Positions 1-6,656 of a DNA stretch of 16,892 nucleotides are shown here, piece by piece. Under the pieces are notes generated by a model, which worked only from the letters and a program-made list of their open reading frames with translations, had not been told where the DNA came from and did not search any database. The DNA is from Desulfobulbaceae bacterium (lineage in GTDB: Bacteria; Desulfobacterota; Desulfobulbia; Desulfobulbales; Desulfocapsaceae). The first letter of the stretch is position 1, and the number at the start of each line of letters is the position of its first letter. The position numbers were made by a program, and so were the translations under genes. The DNA lies in the NCBI GenBank assembly GCA_031256095.1, contig JAIRRG010000088.1, forward strand, positions 1 to 16,892, in the 5' to 3' direction.

Positions 1-504
1 ACCAAACAGCATTGACCACTGGGTCATCGTCGCCAGATAACTGATTGCTCCGGCCATGGTCGCCGAGATTGAACTCATGAGAATGTCACGATTTTTGATA
101 TGCCCGAGCTCATGGGCGATGACGCCGGCCAACTCGTCGCGGCTCATCAGGCGGATGAGGCCGGTGGTAACGGCCACCGCCGCGTGCTCCGGGTTACGCC
201 CAGTGGCGAAGGCATTCGGTGTGTCGCTGTCAACCACGCAAACTTTCGGCATCGGCAATCCGGCCCGGCCGGCGAGTGACGAGATCAGTTCATACAACTC
301 TGGCGCGTCCTGGTAGGCGATTTCCCGCGCCCCGTTCATGCGCAAGGCCAAGCTATCGCTGAACCAGTAGGCGAAAAAATTCATTGCCAAAGCCATAAAA
401 AGCGCCACCATCATGCCGCCGCGACCGCCCAGCGCCTGGCCAATCACCATAAAAAGGGCAAGCATGGCCGCCATGAAGGCAAACGTTTTTGCTGTATTGG
501 TCAT
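1..504 (-). CDS. htpX: Protease HtpX, M48 family (5' part, cut by window edge)
   Basis: Membrane-bound zinc metalloprotease of the M48 family, which degrades damaged or misfolded inner-membrane proteins. Reading the minus strand from the ATG at 504-502 gives 168 codons with no stop before the window edge, so more than 100 C-terminal residues are missing (the family is about 280-300 aa). The zinc-binding motif HELGH lies at residues 131-135 and is followed by IKNRD, as is typical. The N-terminus has two hydrophobic segments (about residues 5-25 and 30-48), and a third begins after residue 145 (ISATMAGAISYLATM). A strong ribosome site, AGGAGG, lies about 8 bases upstream of the start and decides it. 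The gene is divergent from dnaG. The third zinc ligand (a Glu downstream) lies outside the window. Family assignment is firm from the motif and the N-terminal layout. Confidence 0.93.
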   Translation of the reverse strand, partial: MTNTAKTFAFMAAMLALFMVIGQALGGRGGMMVALFMALAMNFFAYWFSDSLALRMNGAREIAYQDAPELYELISSLAGRAGLPMPKVCVVDSDTPNAFATGRNPEHAAVAVTTGLIRLMSRDELAGVIAHELGHIKNRDILMSSISATMAGAISYLATMTQWSMLFG

Positions 505-562
505 TGCCGCACCTCCTGCCTCGATTTTTTCGTGGGGGGAAATCCACATGGTAAGCCCTAGA

Positions 563-592
563 AAAATAACGCCTCACCACCCGCTCTGTCAA
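563..592 (-). promoter_or_regulatory. Candidate sigma70-type promoter for htpX
   Basis: On the minus strand TTGACA (592-587, a perfect -35) is followed after 18 bases by TATTTT (568-563, 4 of 6 matches to -10). This places a transcript start about 50 bases upstream of the htpX ATG. It is a pattern match only. It overlaps the region that also carries a candidate dnaG promoter on the other strand. Confidence 0.45.
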
Positions 593-595
593 GAT

Positions 596-624
596 TTGAC
601 TATCTTTATAAGACAGGATATTCC
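596..624 (+). promoter_or_regulatory. Candidate sigma70-type promoter for dnaG
   Basis: TTGACT (596-601) is followed after 17 bases by TATTCC (619-624; weak -10, 3 of 6 matches). It would start a transcript near 631, about 150 bases before the dnaG ATG. Its -35 lies four bases from the -35 of the divergent htpX candidate, so the two promoters would be back to back. Confidence 0.35.
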
Positions 625-634
625 CTTTTCCCAA

Positions 635-675
635 CCGCCGCCGCGACATTTTTCCCCACAATTGCCGCCGCCGCG
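635..675 (+). repeat. Pair of 11-bp direct repeats in the dnaG leader
   Basis: CCGCCGCCGCG occurs at 635-645 and again at 665-675. The copies are 30 bases apart start to start, close to three helical turns, and lie between the candidate promoter and dnaG. A paired protein-binding site is possible. Chance in GC-rich DNA is also possible, because the unit is a simple CCG run. Confidence 0.35.
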
Positions 676-778
676 GTATTATCATCAGTTGTTCCCTCGT
701 TTATGGGCAAAGTGTTTTGCCGCGCCGCCTGCTTGTGGAAGAGACTGGCCGGCACCGCCATTTTTGCAACAACCGGCC

Positions 779-2629
779 ATGGCTCTTCCCAACGATAACG
801 ACGACATCCTCGCCCGCGTCAAAGCTGAGACCGACATTGTCCGCCTGATCGGCGAGCATGTCGTCCTGCGCAAAAGTGGCGCCAATTTCATGGGCCTCTG
901 CCCTTTCCATGGCGAAAAAACGCCCTCGTTCTACGTCTATCCCGGCACCGCCAGCTTTTACTGTTTCGGCTGCGGCAAGTCGGGCGACGCTATTGATTTT
1001 GTAAAGGAATACAATCATCTTGATTTCCAAGCAGCCTTGCGGGACCTGGCCGCCCGCTGCCACATCGCCCTGCCCGAGAAAAGGCTCTCGGAGAAAGAGC
1101 GGCGTGAGCGGGAAAAACGCGAGGCAATGTTCCGTTTAAATGGCAAGGTGGCCGATATTTTTCGCAACCACTTGGCCAGCCCTGCCGCCACCGCCGCCAG
1201 GGATTATCTCGATAAACGCGGCATCGGCGAGGCGATCCGACAGCGTTTTGCCCTTGGCTGCGCTCCGCCAGGCGGGAATTTTCTCGACAAGCACCTGTCG
1301 ACGGAAGAACAGAAACTGGCGATAAGCCTCGGCCTCATCGTCAAAAAGGAGAACGGCGGCAATTACGACCGCTTCCGTGACCGCATCATCTTCCCGATTT
1401 TCGACGCCAAAGGCCATGTCTGCGGTTTCGGTGGCCGAGCCATCCAGGGCGACGGCAAACCGAAGTACCTGAATTCACCGGAAAGCCCCATCTTCAGCAA
1501 AAGCCACCTGCTGCTCGGATTTTTTCAGCAGCGGCAGGCGATTGCCAAAACGCGCCGGGCCGTGGTCGTCGAGGGCAACTTCGACCTCATTTCCTTGGTG
1601 GGCCACGGCTGTGAGGAAGTAGCCGCGCCCTTGGGCACAGCCCTGACCAGGGAGCAGTTGCGCATCCTCAAACCACTGGTTGAAGAAGTTATCCTGCTGT
1701 TTGATGGCGACGAGGCTGGGCTGAAGGCGGCTTTGCGGGCGGCGCCACTCTTTCTTGCCGAAGAGATGACAGGCCGGGTGGCGATTTTGCCGGCCGGAGA
1801 AGACCCGGACAGTTTTGTGCGGGAAAAGGACCTGGCCGCCGTGCGCCAACTGCTGGATCAAGCCGCGCCTCTACCGGAATTTTTCCTGGAACAACTGATT
1901 ACCCGTCATGGCCTGGGTCTTGACGGCAAACGGCTCATCGTCGAAGAGCTTAAAAAGCTCGTGGCGGCAGCCAGCCCATTGTACCGCTCTCTCGTGATCA
2001 GCCATTTCGCCGGGCGTTTAGGCATTGACGCCCAGGCTTTTGAGGAAAGTCACCGACCGGAAAGGCCATCACGCCCATCCAGGCGGGGAGAAGTGATGCC
2101 GGATTTCTTCTCGGAACAAGAACCTATCCCGGATTTCATCACAGAAACCATGCCGGAGCTGGCCGGCCAGATCACTTCACTACCGGGAGCGGTGCCGACG
2201 CTGTCACCAGAAGAGCGGCGCCTGATCAGTTTTCTATTGCTGCATCCGTGGAGTTTCGCCGCTCTGATGGCGGCCGGCATCCGCGACTGCCTCGGCAATG
2301 ATGCGGAAATTCTCCGCCAGGCGTTAGAGACCCTGTTGGCCGAAAAGCCAGCGGCCAGCGCCGAAGATCTTTTGGCCGTGCTACCGCCAGGCGCGGAACG
2401 GGCGATGGCCATCGAAATTCTCGCCCAAGGCGGCAAGCGTTTTTTAGGCGATCCCCAGGGCGAACTTGACGATATTCTGCTCTGGCTCCGGCGGCGCCGC
2501 TTACGGGAAACCTCGCTCAGGCTTCTTGCCGAAATCAAAAAAGCGCGCGACGACGGCAATCAGCCGCTGATCCGACAATTACTCCAACAAAAACAAGAGG
2601 CTGACCGCGAATTATCCGGTGACCCCTGA
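779..2629 (+). CDS. dnaG: DNA primase DnaG
   Basis: Synthesises the RNA primers that start DNA chains at the replication fork, working with the DnaB helicase. The protein is 616 aa, close to the usual 580-620. The N-terminal CHC2 zinc domain has ligands C41, H44, C62 and C65 (CPFH ... CFGC). The TOPRIM catalytic core has E265 in VVEGNFD and the metal-binding pair D309/D311 in LLFDGDEAG. The C-terminal third (about residues 430-616) is the less conserved helicase-binding region and ends in charged helices. The start is the ATG at 779 (MALPNDNDD), because homology to the zinc domain begins right after it. The frame stays open upstream to 413, but that stretch runs antisense to htpX and is proline-rich, unlike primases. 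No clear ribosome site precedes 779. EGNFD replaces the commoner EGYMD/EGYFD, a mild variant. Confidence 0.97.
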   Translation: MALPNDNDDILARVKAETDIVRLIGEHVVLRKSGANFMGLCPFHGEKTPSFYVYPGTASFYCFGCGKSGDAIDFVKEYNHLDFQAALRDLAARCHIALPEKRLSEKERREREKREAMFRLNGKVADIFRNHLASPAATAARDYLDKRGIGEAIRQRFALGCAPPGGNFLDKHLSTEEQKLAISLGLIVKKENGGNYDRFRDRIIFPIFDAKGHVCGFGGRAIQGDGKPKYLNSPESPIFSKSHLLLGFFQQRQAIAKTRRAVVVEGNFDLISLVGHGCEEVAAPLGTALTREQLRILKPLVEEVILLFDGDEAGLKAALRAAPLFLAEEMTGRVAILPAGEDPDSFVREKDLAAVRQLLDQAAPLPEFFLEQLITRHGLGLDGKRLIVEELKKLVAAASPLYRSLVISHFAGRLGIDAQAFEESHRPERPSRPSRRGEVMPDFFSEQEPIPDFITETMPELAGQITSLPGAVPTLSPEERRLISFLLLHPWSFAALMAAGIRDCLGNDAEILRQALETLLAEKPAASAEDLLAVLPPGAERAMAIEILAQGGKRFLGDPQGELDDILLWLRRRRLRETSLRLLAEIKKARDDGNQPLIRQLLQQKQEADRELSGDP

Positions 2630-2730
2630 AAGGGATGGTCTAAAAACATCTTGACTTTGTTCCAGTTTCCTTGCCAAAGTTGGTTAGTTTGGGATTGTGG
2701 TATTTTTTTTCAGCTTTTTTTATCATCCGA

Positions 2731-2907
2731 AGGCGGGAAGCCAAGGTGCTACCAGGCATCGATATGGAATATGACCACACGCTGGAAGAAGTCGGGCGTT
2801 GTTTCACCGTCACGCGGGAACGCATCCGCCAGATTGAGACACAGGCCATCGCCAAACTCAAGCATCCGTCATACGGCGGCGGGCTGCAGGTCTTCATGAT
2901 CAACTGA
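2731..2907 (+). pseudogene. Remnant of the rpoD sigma factor (region 4.2 only)
   Basis: Codons from 2731 read RREAKVL, then PGIDMEYDHTLEEVG, then VTRERIRQIE, then KLKHPS. This is the end of region 4.1 and all of region 4.2 (the -35-binding helix-turn-helix) of the housekeeping sigma factor RpoD. RpoD is normally about 600 aa and commonly follows dnaG; here everything upstream of region 4 is gone. Where intact RpoD usually has LRMRFG, this copy has LPG, a net in-frame loss of three residues. The frame then stays open to TGA at 2905-2907, which overlaps the dprA start. In the same frame, possible starts are ATG 2671 (78 aa) and ATG 2764 (47 aa). Bases 2630-2730 are T-rich and show no further rpoD homology in any frame I could read. 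Most likely this is decay after deletion, with the working rpoD elsewhere. Translation of a small DNA-binding peptide, mainly as a ribosome feeder for dprA, cannot be excluded. An assembly join is a third option. Confidence 0.8.
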
Positions 2908-4016
2908 TGTCCTGGCCACAGATGACTCCGGTTCAGGCCATGATGTGCCTGGGCTTCAGCCCAGGAATCGGCGCGGCCACCTATTGGCGGCTCATCTCGC
3001 ATTTTGGCAGCGCCATCGCCGCTTGCGCCGCTCCAGAAAAAGCCTTGCGCCAGGTTGGAGGTCTCAGCGAACGGCAGTGGCGGGCGGTTGCCGCCGCACC
3101 TTCTCTTTTACCCACCGTCCGCGCCGAAGAAGAGCGCCTGGCCCGACTCGGCGGCATCTGTATCTGCCATAATCAACCGGAATATCCAGAAAAACTGCTC
3201 CAGCTTGCCGATCCGCCGCCGCTTTTTTATGCCCTTGGCGATACATCTATTTTGCAAAAACGCGCCGTCGCCGTCGTTGGTGCCAGGGCGGCCAGCAGCT
3301 ATGGCCGCCGCATGGCGGTTGGCTTGGCCAAAGGATTGGCGCGGCAAGTGGTGGTGGTTTCCGGGATGGCCCTGGGTATCGACGGCGAGGCGCACGGCGG
3401 CGCTCTGGCCGCCGGTGGCCAGAGCATCGGTGTCCTCGGCTGCGGCCTGGATATCATCTATCCACCCGCCAATACCCAGTTGTTCATGGTCATGCGGGAA
3501 AAGGGCCTACTGGTCAGCGAATATCCGCTTGGGACACCGCCAGACGCCTTCCGTTTCCCGGTGCGGAACCGAATCATCGCCGCTCTCAGCGAAGCGGTGG
3601 TGATTGTCGAGGCGGCAAGACGCTCCGGCTCGCTGATCACCGCCCAAATGGCCCTTGATATTGGCCGCGAGGTCTTCGCCGTCCCCGGCCAGGCCGACTC
3701 AGCGAAAAGCGCTGGTTGCCATTGGTTGCTGCGCGAGGGCGCGAGAATCGTCCTGTCGGCGGACGACATCCTGGCGGAATTGGGCGGTTTTACCGCTGCC
3801 TCACCACGGGCGACGGCCAAAGACAAAATCGCCCTGACTGGCGAGCAGGCGGCGGTCTTGGCCCTGCTCGATGTCTATCCGCAAAGCCGTGAGGAGATTC
3901 TTGCCCGTTCGCGGCTGTCGCCCGCTCAGTTCAACGAAATTCTCATGTATCTGGAACTCGAAGGTTTGCTGGAAACCGTGCCCGGTGATATGCTTATGCG
4001 GTTGCCCGAAGGCTGA
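2907..4016 (+). CDS. dprA: DNA-processing protein DprA
   Basis: DprA (Smf) binds incoming single-stranded DNA and loads RecA during natural transformation. It is also widespread in bacteria not known to be competent. The protein is 369 aa with the family's three parts. An N-terminal helix-hairpin-helix-like region (about 1-75) contains GFSPGIGAATYWRL. A Rossmann-like DprA core (about 110-300) contains VAVVGARAASSYGRR, VVSGMALGIDGEAH, FPVRNRIIAALS and GSLITA (241-246). A C-terminal winged-helix DML1 domain (about 305-369) completes it. The usual SRGTN-type motif reads SAGCHWLL, slightly divergent. The ATG at 2907 shares its A with the stop TGA of the sigma-factor remnant, implying translational coupling. 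ATG 2922 (MTPVQAMM) is an alternative start. It lies 26 bases before rpe on the same strand, probably one operon. Confidence 0.95.
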   Translation: MSWPQMTPVQAMMCLGFSPGIGAATYWRLISHFGSAIAACAAPEKALRQVGGLSERQWRAVAAAPSLLPTVRAEEERLARLGGICICHNQPEYPEKLLQLADPPPLFYALGDTSILQKRAVAVVGARAASSYGRRMAVGLAKGLARQVVVVSGMALGIDGEAHGGALAAGGQSIGVLGCGLDIIYPPANTQLFMVMREKGLLVSEYPLGTPPDAFRFPVRNRIIAALSEAVVIVEAARRSGSLITAQMALDIGREVFAVPGQADSAKSAGCHWLLREGARIVLSADDILAELGGFTAASPRATAKDKIALTGEQAAVLALLDVYPQSREEILARSRLSPAQFNEILMYLELEGLLETVPGDMLMRLPEG

Positions 4017-4042
4017 AATCTTAACTTTTTCCAGGAGCTCCG

Positions 4043-4732
4043 ATGCCGACCGTCGCCATCGCGCCATCCATCTTGTCCGCCGATTTTGGCCGCCTGGCCG
4101 AAGAAATTATCGCCGTTGAAGAGGCCGGCGCTGACTTGATTCACATTGATGTTATGGACGGACATTTCGTGCCCAACATCACCATCGGCCCATTGATCGT
4201 CGAGGCCGTGAAAAAGGTGGCCAAGACACCCCTTGACGTCCATCTGATGATTGCCAATCCTGGTCAATACATTGATGCCTTTGCCGACGCCGGGGCCAAT
4301 TGGATCACGGTCCATACCGAAGCCGGCCCGCACCCGCACCGCCTCGTCGGTCAGATCCGCGCCCGCGGCTGTCGTCCCGGCGTGGTGCTAAATCCAGCAA
4401 CGCCGCTCGCCGCCCTCGACTATCTGCTGGATGAGGTCGATCTGGTGATGCTGATGTCGGTCAATCCCGGCTTCGGTGGGCAAAAATTCATCGAATCGTC
4501 ATTACGGAAAATCGCGGCGCTGCGGCGGACGGCCAGCGAGTGCGGTTTACAACTCGATATCGAAGTCGATGGCGGCATTTCCCCCGCTACCATCGCTCGC
4601 ATTGCCGCCGCCGGGGCCAATATTTTCGTCGCCGGTTCAGCGGTCTATGGCTCTGACGATTACCGCGCCACCATTACCAGCCTGCGCCTGCGCGCCGAAG
4701 CCGCCATCGCCGGAAAAGAGGAGGCAATATGA
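4043..4732 (+). CDS. rpe: Ribulose-phosphate 3-epimerase
   Basis: Cytoplasmic TIM-barrel enzyme that interconverts ribulose 5-phosphate and xylulose 5-phosphate in the pentose phosphate pathway. At 229 aa it has the normal length. The signature IAPSILSADFG is at residues 6-16. The metal and catalytic residues are present: H34 and D36 (HIDVMDGHFVPN), H67 (DVHLMI) and D176 (EVDGGIS). The phosphate-binding loop GGIS ... VAGSAVYG and the MSVNPGFGGQ loop are intact. AGGAG at 4033-4037, about six bases upstream, supports the ATG at 4043. Its stop overlaps the pgi start by four bases (ATGA), so both sugar-phosphate isomerases are translated together. Confidence 0.98.
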   Translation: MPTVAIAPSILSADFGRLAEEIIAVEEAGADLIHIDVMDGHFVPNITIGPLIVEAVKKVAKTPLDVHLMIANPGQYIDAFADAGANWITVHTEAGPHPHRLVGQIRARGCRPGVVLNPATPLAALDYLLDEVDLVMLMSVNPGFGGQKFIESSLRKIAALRRTASECGLQLDIEVDGGISPATIARIAAAGANIFVAGSAVYGSDDYRATITSLRLRAEAAIAGKEEAI

Positions 4733-6348
4733 CGGGAGAACACTCCATCCTCGCCACCGCGCCGGCGGCGGCAATTTTGCGGCAACTGGCAAAACAGCCC
4801 TACGACCTGACCGCCGAAGGAGCTTTATTCGGGCGAATACCGCGTTATGTCTGCGATAATGGTCCCTTCCGCCTGCTCTACGCCACCGAGCGGATTGACG
4901 AGCAAACGCTGGCCGCCCTGCAGGCGTTGGCCGACGAATGCCAGATAATTGATCAGTTCAAAGCCATGCGGCGCGGCGCCGTGCTCAATAAAATCGACGG
5001 CTACGCCAGCGAAAACCGCCAGGTGCTGCATACCGCTTGCCGCGACATTTTCACCGCTGAACCCGCCGAACCAAAAGCCACCGCCCAGGCTAAGGCGGAA
5101 CTGGCCAAACTAAAATCTTTTTTGGAAGAGGTGGCAACAGGAGCGGTCAGCGCCCCCGGCGGCAAACAATTCACGACCATGCTGCATGTTGGCATCGGCG
5201 GTTCCGATCTTGGGCCGCGCGCCATCACCGAAGCCCTGCGCGCCTATTGCCTGCCGGGCCGCCGGGCGCGCTTCATCGCCAATGTTGATCCCGATGATAC
5301 CGTGAGGACGCTGGCCGAAACTGACCTCGCCCACACTCTTGTCTGCATTGTCTCAAAAAGCGGCACGACGCTTGAAACCCGCGCCAACGAACAATTGGTG
5401 CGCGAGCGGCTACAGGCGACGGGACTCGATCCAGGCCAGCATTGCCTGGCCATCACTGGCCAGGGCAGCCCGATGGACAACCCGGCCAACTATCTGCGTT
5501 CTTTTTACATGTATGATTATATCGGTGGCCGTTACAGCGGCGCCTCCATGGTCGGGGCGGTGACGCTGGGATTTGTCATCGGCTACCAGGGCCTCTTGGA
5601 TTTTCTGCGCGGCGCCGCGGCCATCGACTGGCTGGCCGAAGAAGCTGACATGCGGAAAAATCTGCCGCTACTCATGGCCCTTCTCGGCATCTGGAACCAT
5701 AATTTCCTCGATATGGCGACCCTGGCCGTTTTGCCCTACAGCCAGGCGCTGCACCGTTTTCCCGCGCACTTGCAGCAATGCGATATGGAATCGAGCGGCA
5801 AGGCTATCACGACCGAGGGCGCTGCGGTCGGACATAAAACCGGGCCAGTGGTCTGGGGCGAACCGGGCACCAACGGCCAGCATGCCTTTTATCAACTGCT
5901 GCATCAGGGCACGGAAATTGTCCCGGCCGAATTCATCGGTTTTCTGCGCAGCCAGTACAGTGAGGACTGTCAAGTCGATGGCAGCACTTCGCAGCAAAAA
6001 CTTATCGCCAATATGCTGGCCCAGACCCTGGCGCTGGCCATGGGCAAAGCCGATGGCAACCCAAACCGCCATTTCTTTGGCAACCGCCCTTCCCGTCTGC
6101 TCATAGCCGACAGGTTAACACCTTATGTGATGGGGGCCTTGCTTGCCATTTACGAAGCGAAAATCGTCATGCAGGGTTTTTGTTGGGGCATCAATTCCTT
6201 CGATCAGGAAGGCGTACAACTGGGCAAGGTATTAGCCTCGCGCATACTCGATTCTCTGGCCAATGAGAGGGCCACGCCTGGCGGCGTGGAAAAGGATTTG
6301 CTGGCACAGGCGCTTTGCCCGCCGAAACTGGAAGAAACATGGACATAA
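4729..6348 (+). CDS. pgi: Glucose-6-phosphate isomerase
   Basis: Interconverts glucose 6-phosphate and fructose 6-phosphate, linking hexose-phosphate metabolism with the pentose pathway served by rpe. At 539 aa it has the normal length for the bacterial long form. Both family signatures are present: IGGRYSG (265-271) and GINSFDQEGVQLGK (487-500). The expected catalytic residues are E354 in MESSGK, H385 in GTNGQH and K500. The sugar-phosphate loop SKSGTTLET is also intact. The start ATG at 4729 overlaps the end of rpe and is preceded by a strong GAGGAGG site inside the rpe coding region. It is followed by two short T tracts and then the dsrA promoter, so transcription of this block probably ends or weakens here. 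Confidence 0.98.
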   Translation: MTGEHSILATAPAAAILRQLAKQPYDLTAEGALFGRIPRYVCDNGPFRLLYATERIDEQTLAALQALADECQIIDQFKAMRRGAVLNKIDGYASENRQVLHTACRDIFTAEPAEPKATAQAKAELAKLKSFLEEVATGAVSAPGGKQFTTMLHVGIGGSDLGPRAITEALRAYCLPGRRARFIANVDPDDTVRTLAETDLAHTLVCIVSKSGTTLETRANEQLVRERLQATGLDPGQHCLAITGQGSPMDNPANYLRSFYMYDYIGGRYSGASMVGAVTLGFVIGYQGLLDFLRGAAAIDWLAEEADMRKNLPLLMALLGIWNHNFLDMATLAVLPYSQALHRFPAHLQQCDMESSGKAITTEGAAVGHKTGPVVWGEPGTNGQHAFYQLLHQGTEIVPAEFIGFLRSQYSEDCQVDGSTSQQKLIANMLAQTLALAMGKADGNPNRHFFGNRPSRLLIADRLTPYVMGALLAIYEAKIVMQGFCWGINSFDQEGVQLGKVLASRILDSLANERATPGGVEKDLLAQALCPPKLEETWT

Positions 6349-6370
6349 ACGGGGCTTGTCACAGCGCGGC

Positions 6371-6397
6371 CAGCTTTTTTTATCAGCTTTTTTTACC
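6371..6397 (+). repeat. Tandem ATCAGC-T7 tracts between pgi and dsrA
   Basis: CAGCTTTTTTTATCA at 6371-6385 is followed directly by a second CAGCTTTTTTTACC tract (6384-6397). The same 15 bases CAGCTTTTTTTATCA also occur at 2711-2725, just before the sigma-factor remnant. No strong stem precedes the T runs, so they are at best a weak terminator for the pgi transcript. They lie immediately upstream of the dsrA -35 box, where an A/T tract could act as an upstream promoter element. Confidence 0.5.
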
Positions 6398-6426
6398 TTG
6401 ACAAGGATTGTGGCCTTGGCTATCCT
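6398..6426 (+). promoter_or_regulatory. Candidate promoter of the dsrABD operon
   Basis: TTGACA (6398-6403, perfect -35) is followed after exactly 17 bases by TATCCT (6421-6426, 4 of 6 matches to -10), with T-rich DNA directly upstream. It would start transcription near 6433, giving a leader of about 225 nt before dsrA. Confidence 0.6.
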
Positions 6427-6656
6427 CGGCAGCTGATTTTCCCTGCCCGATTTCCAGCTATGACGCTCGTTTCCGCCCGCATCGCGGGACCATATCGACG
6501 AGGTCAGACGGCAGGTCACAGGCGTATCCGCAGTTATATGGTTCTTCAGAGGCGCCCGCTCTTTTCCGAGCCGGGGGTTTCGCGGGAACCCGCAAAGAAC
6601 TGTATCGAAATGTGGCGAGAGGTCGTAGTACAAACCGTTCATTAAAGGAGGAGATC
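6427..6656 (+). promoter_or_regulatory. Long structured leader of dsrA
   Basis: About 230 bases without a recognised gene lie between the candidate promoter and dsrA. Two short hairpins are visible: CCCGC-ATC-GCGGG (6476-6488), and GGGTT (6575-6579) pairing with AACCC (6587-6591). The second overlaps the near-palindrome GCGGGAACCCGC (6582-6593), which could instead be a protein-binding site. The leader ends in the strong ribosome site AAAGGAGG (6644-6651), six bases from the dsrA ATG. I recognise no known riboswitch consensus. Confidence 0.4.
6460..6645 (+). other. Possible upstream reading frame in the dsrA leader
   Basis: ATG at 6460 opens a 61-codon arginine-rich frame (starts MTLVSARIAG, ends VVVQTVH). 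Its stop TAA at 6643-6645 overlaps the ribosome site of dsrA. No ribosome site precedes this ATG, and no family is recognised. Other frames over the same stretch are also open, so this may be chance in GC-rich DNA. If translated, its termination would bring ribosomes onto the dsrA start. Confidence 0.2.

Noticed and set aside
413..778. Open extension of the dnaG frame upstream to an ATG at 413
   Set aside because: It overlaps htpX on the other strand, is proline-rich, and primase homology begins only after the ATG at 779.
6371..6397. T-rich repeats as a CRISPR-like array
   Set aside because: There are only two short adjacent units with no spacers, and no cas genes are in the window.
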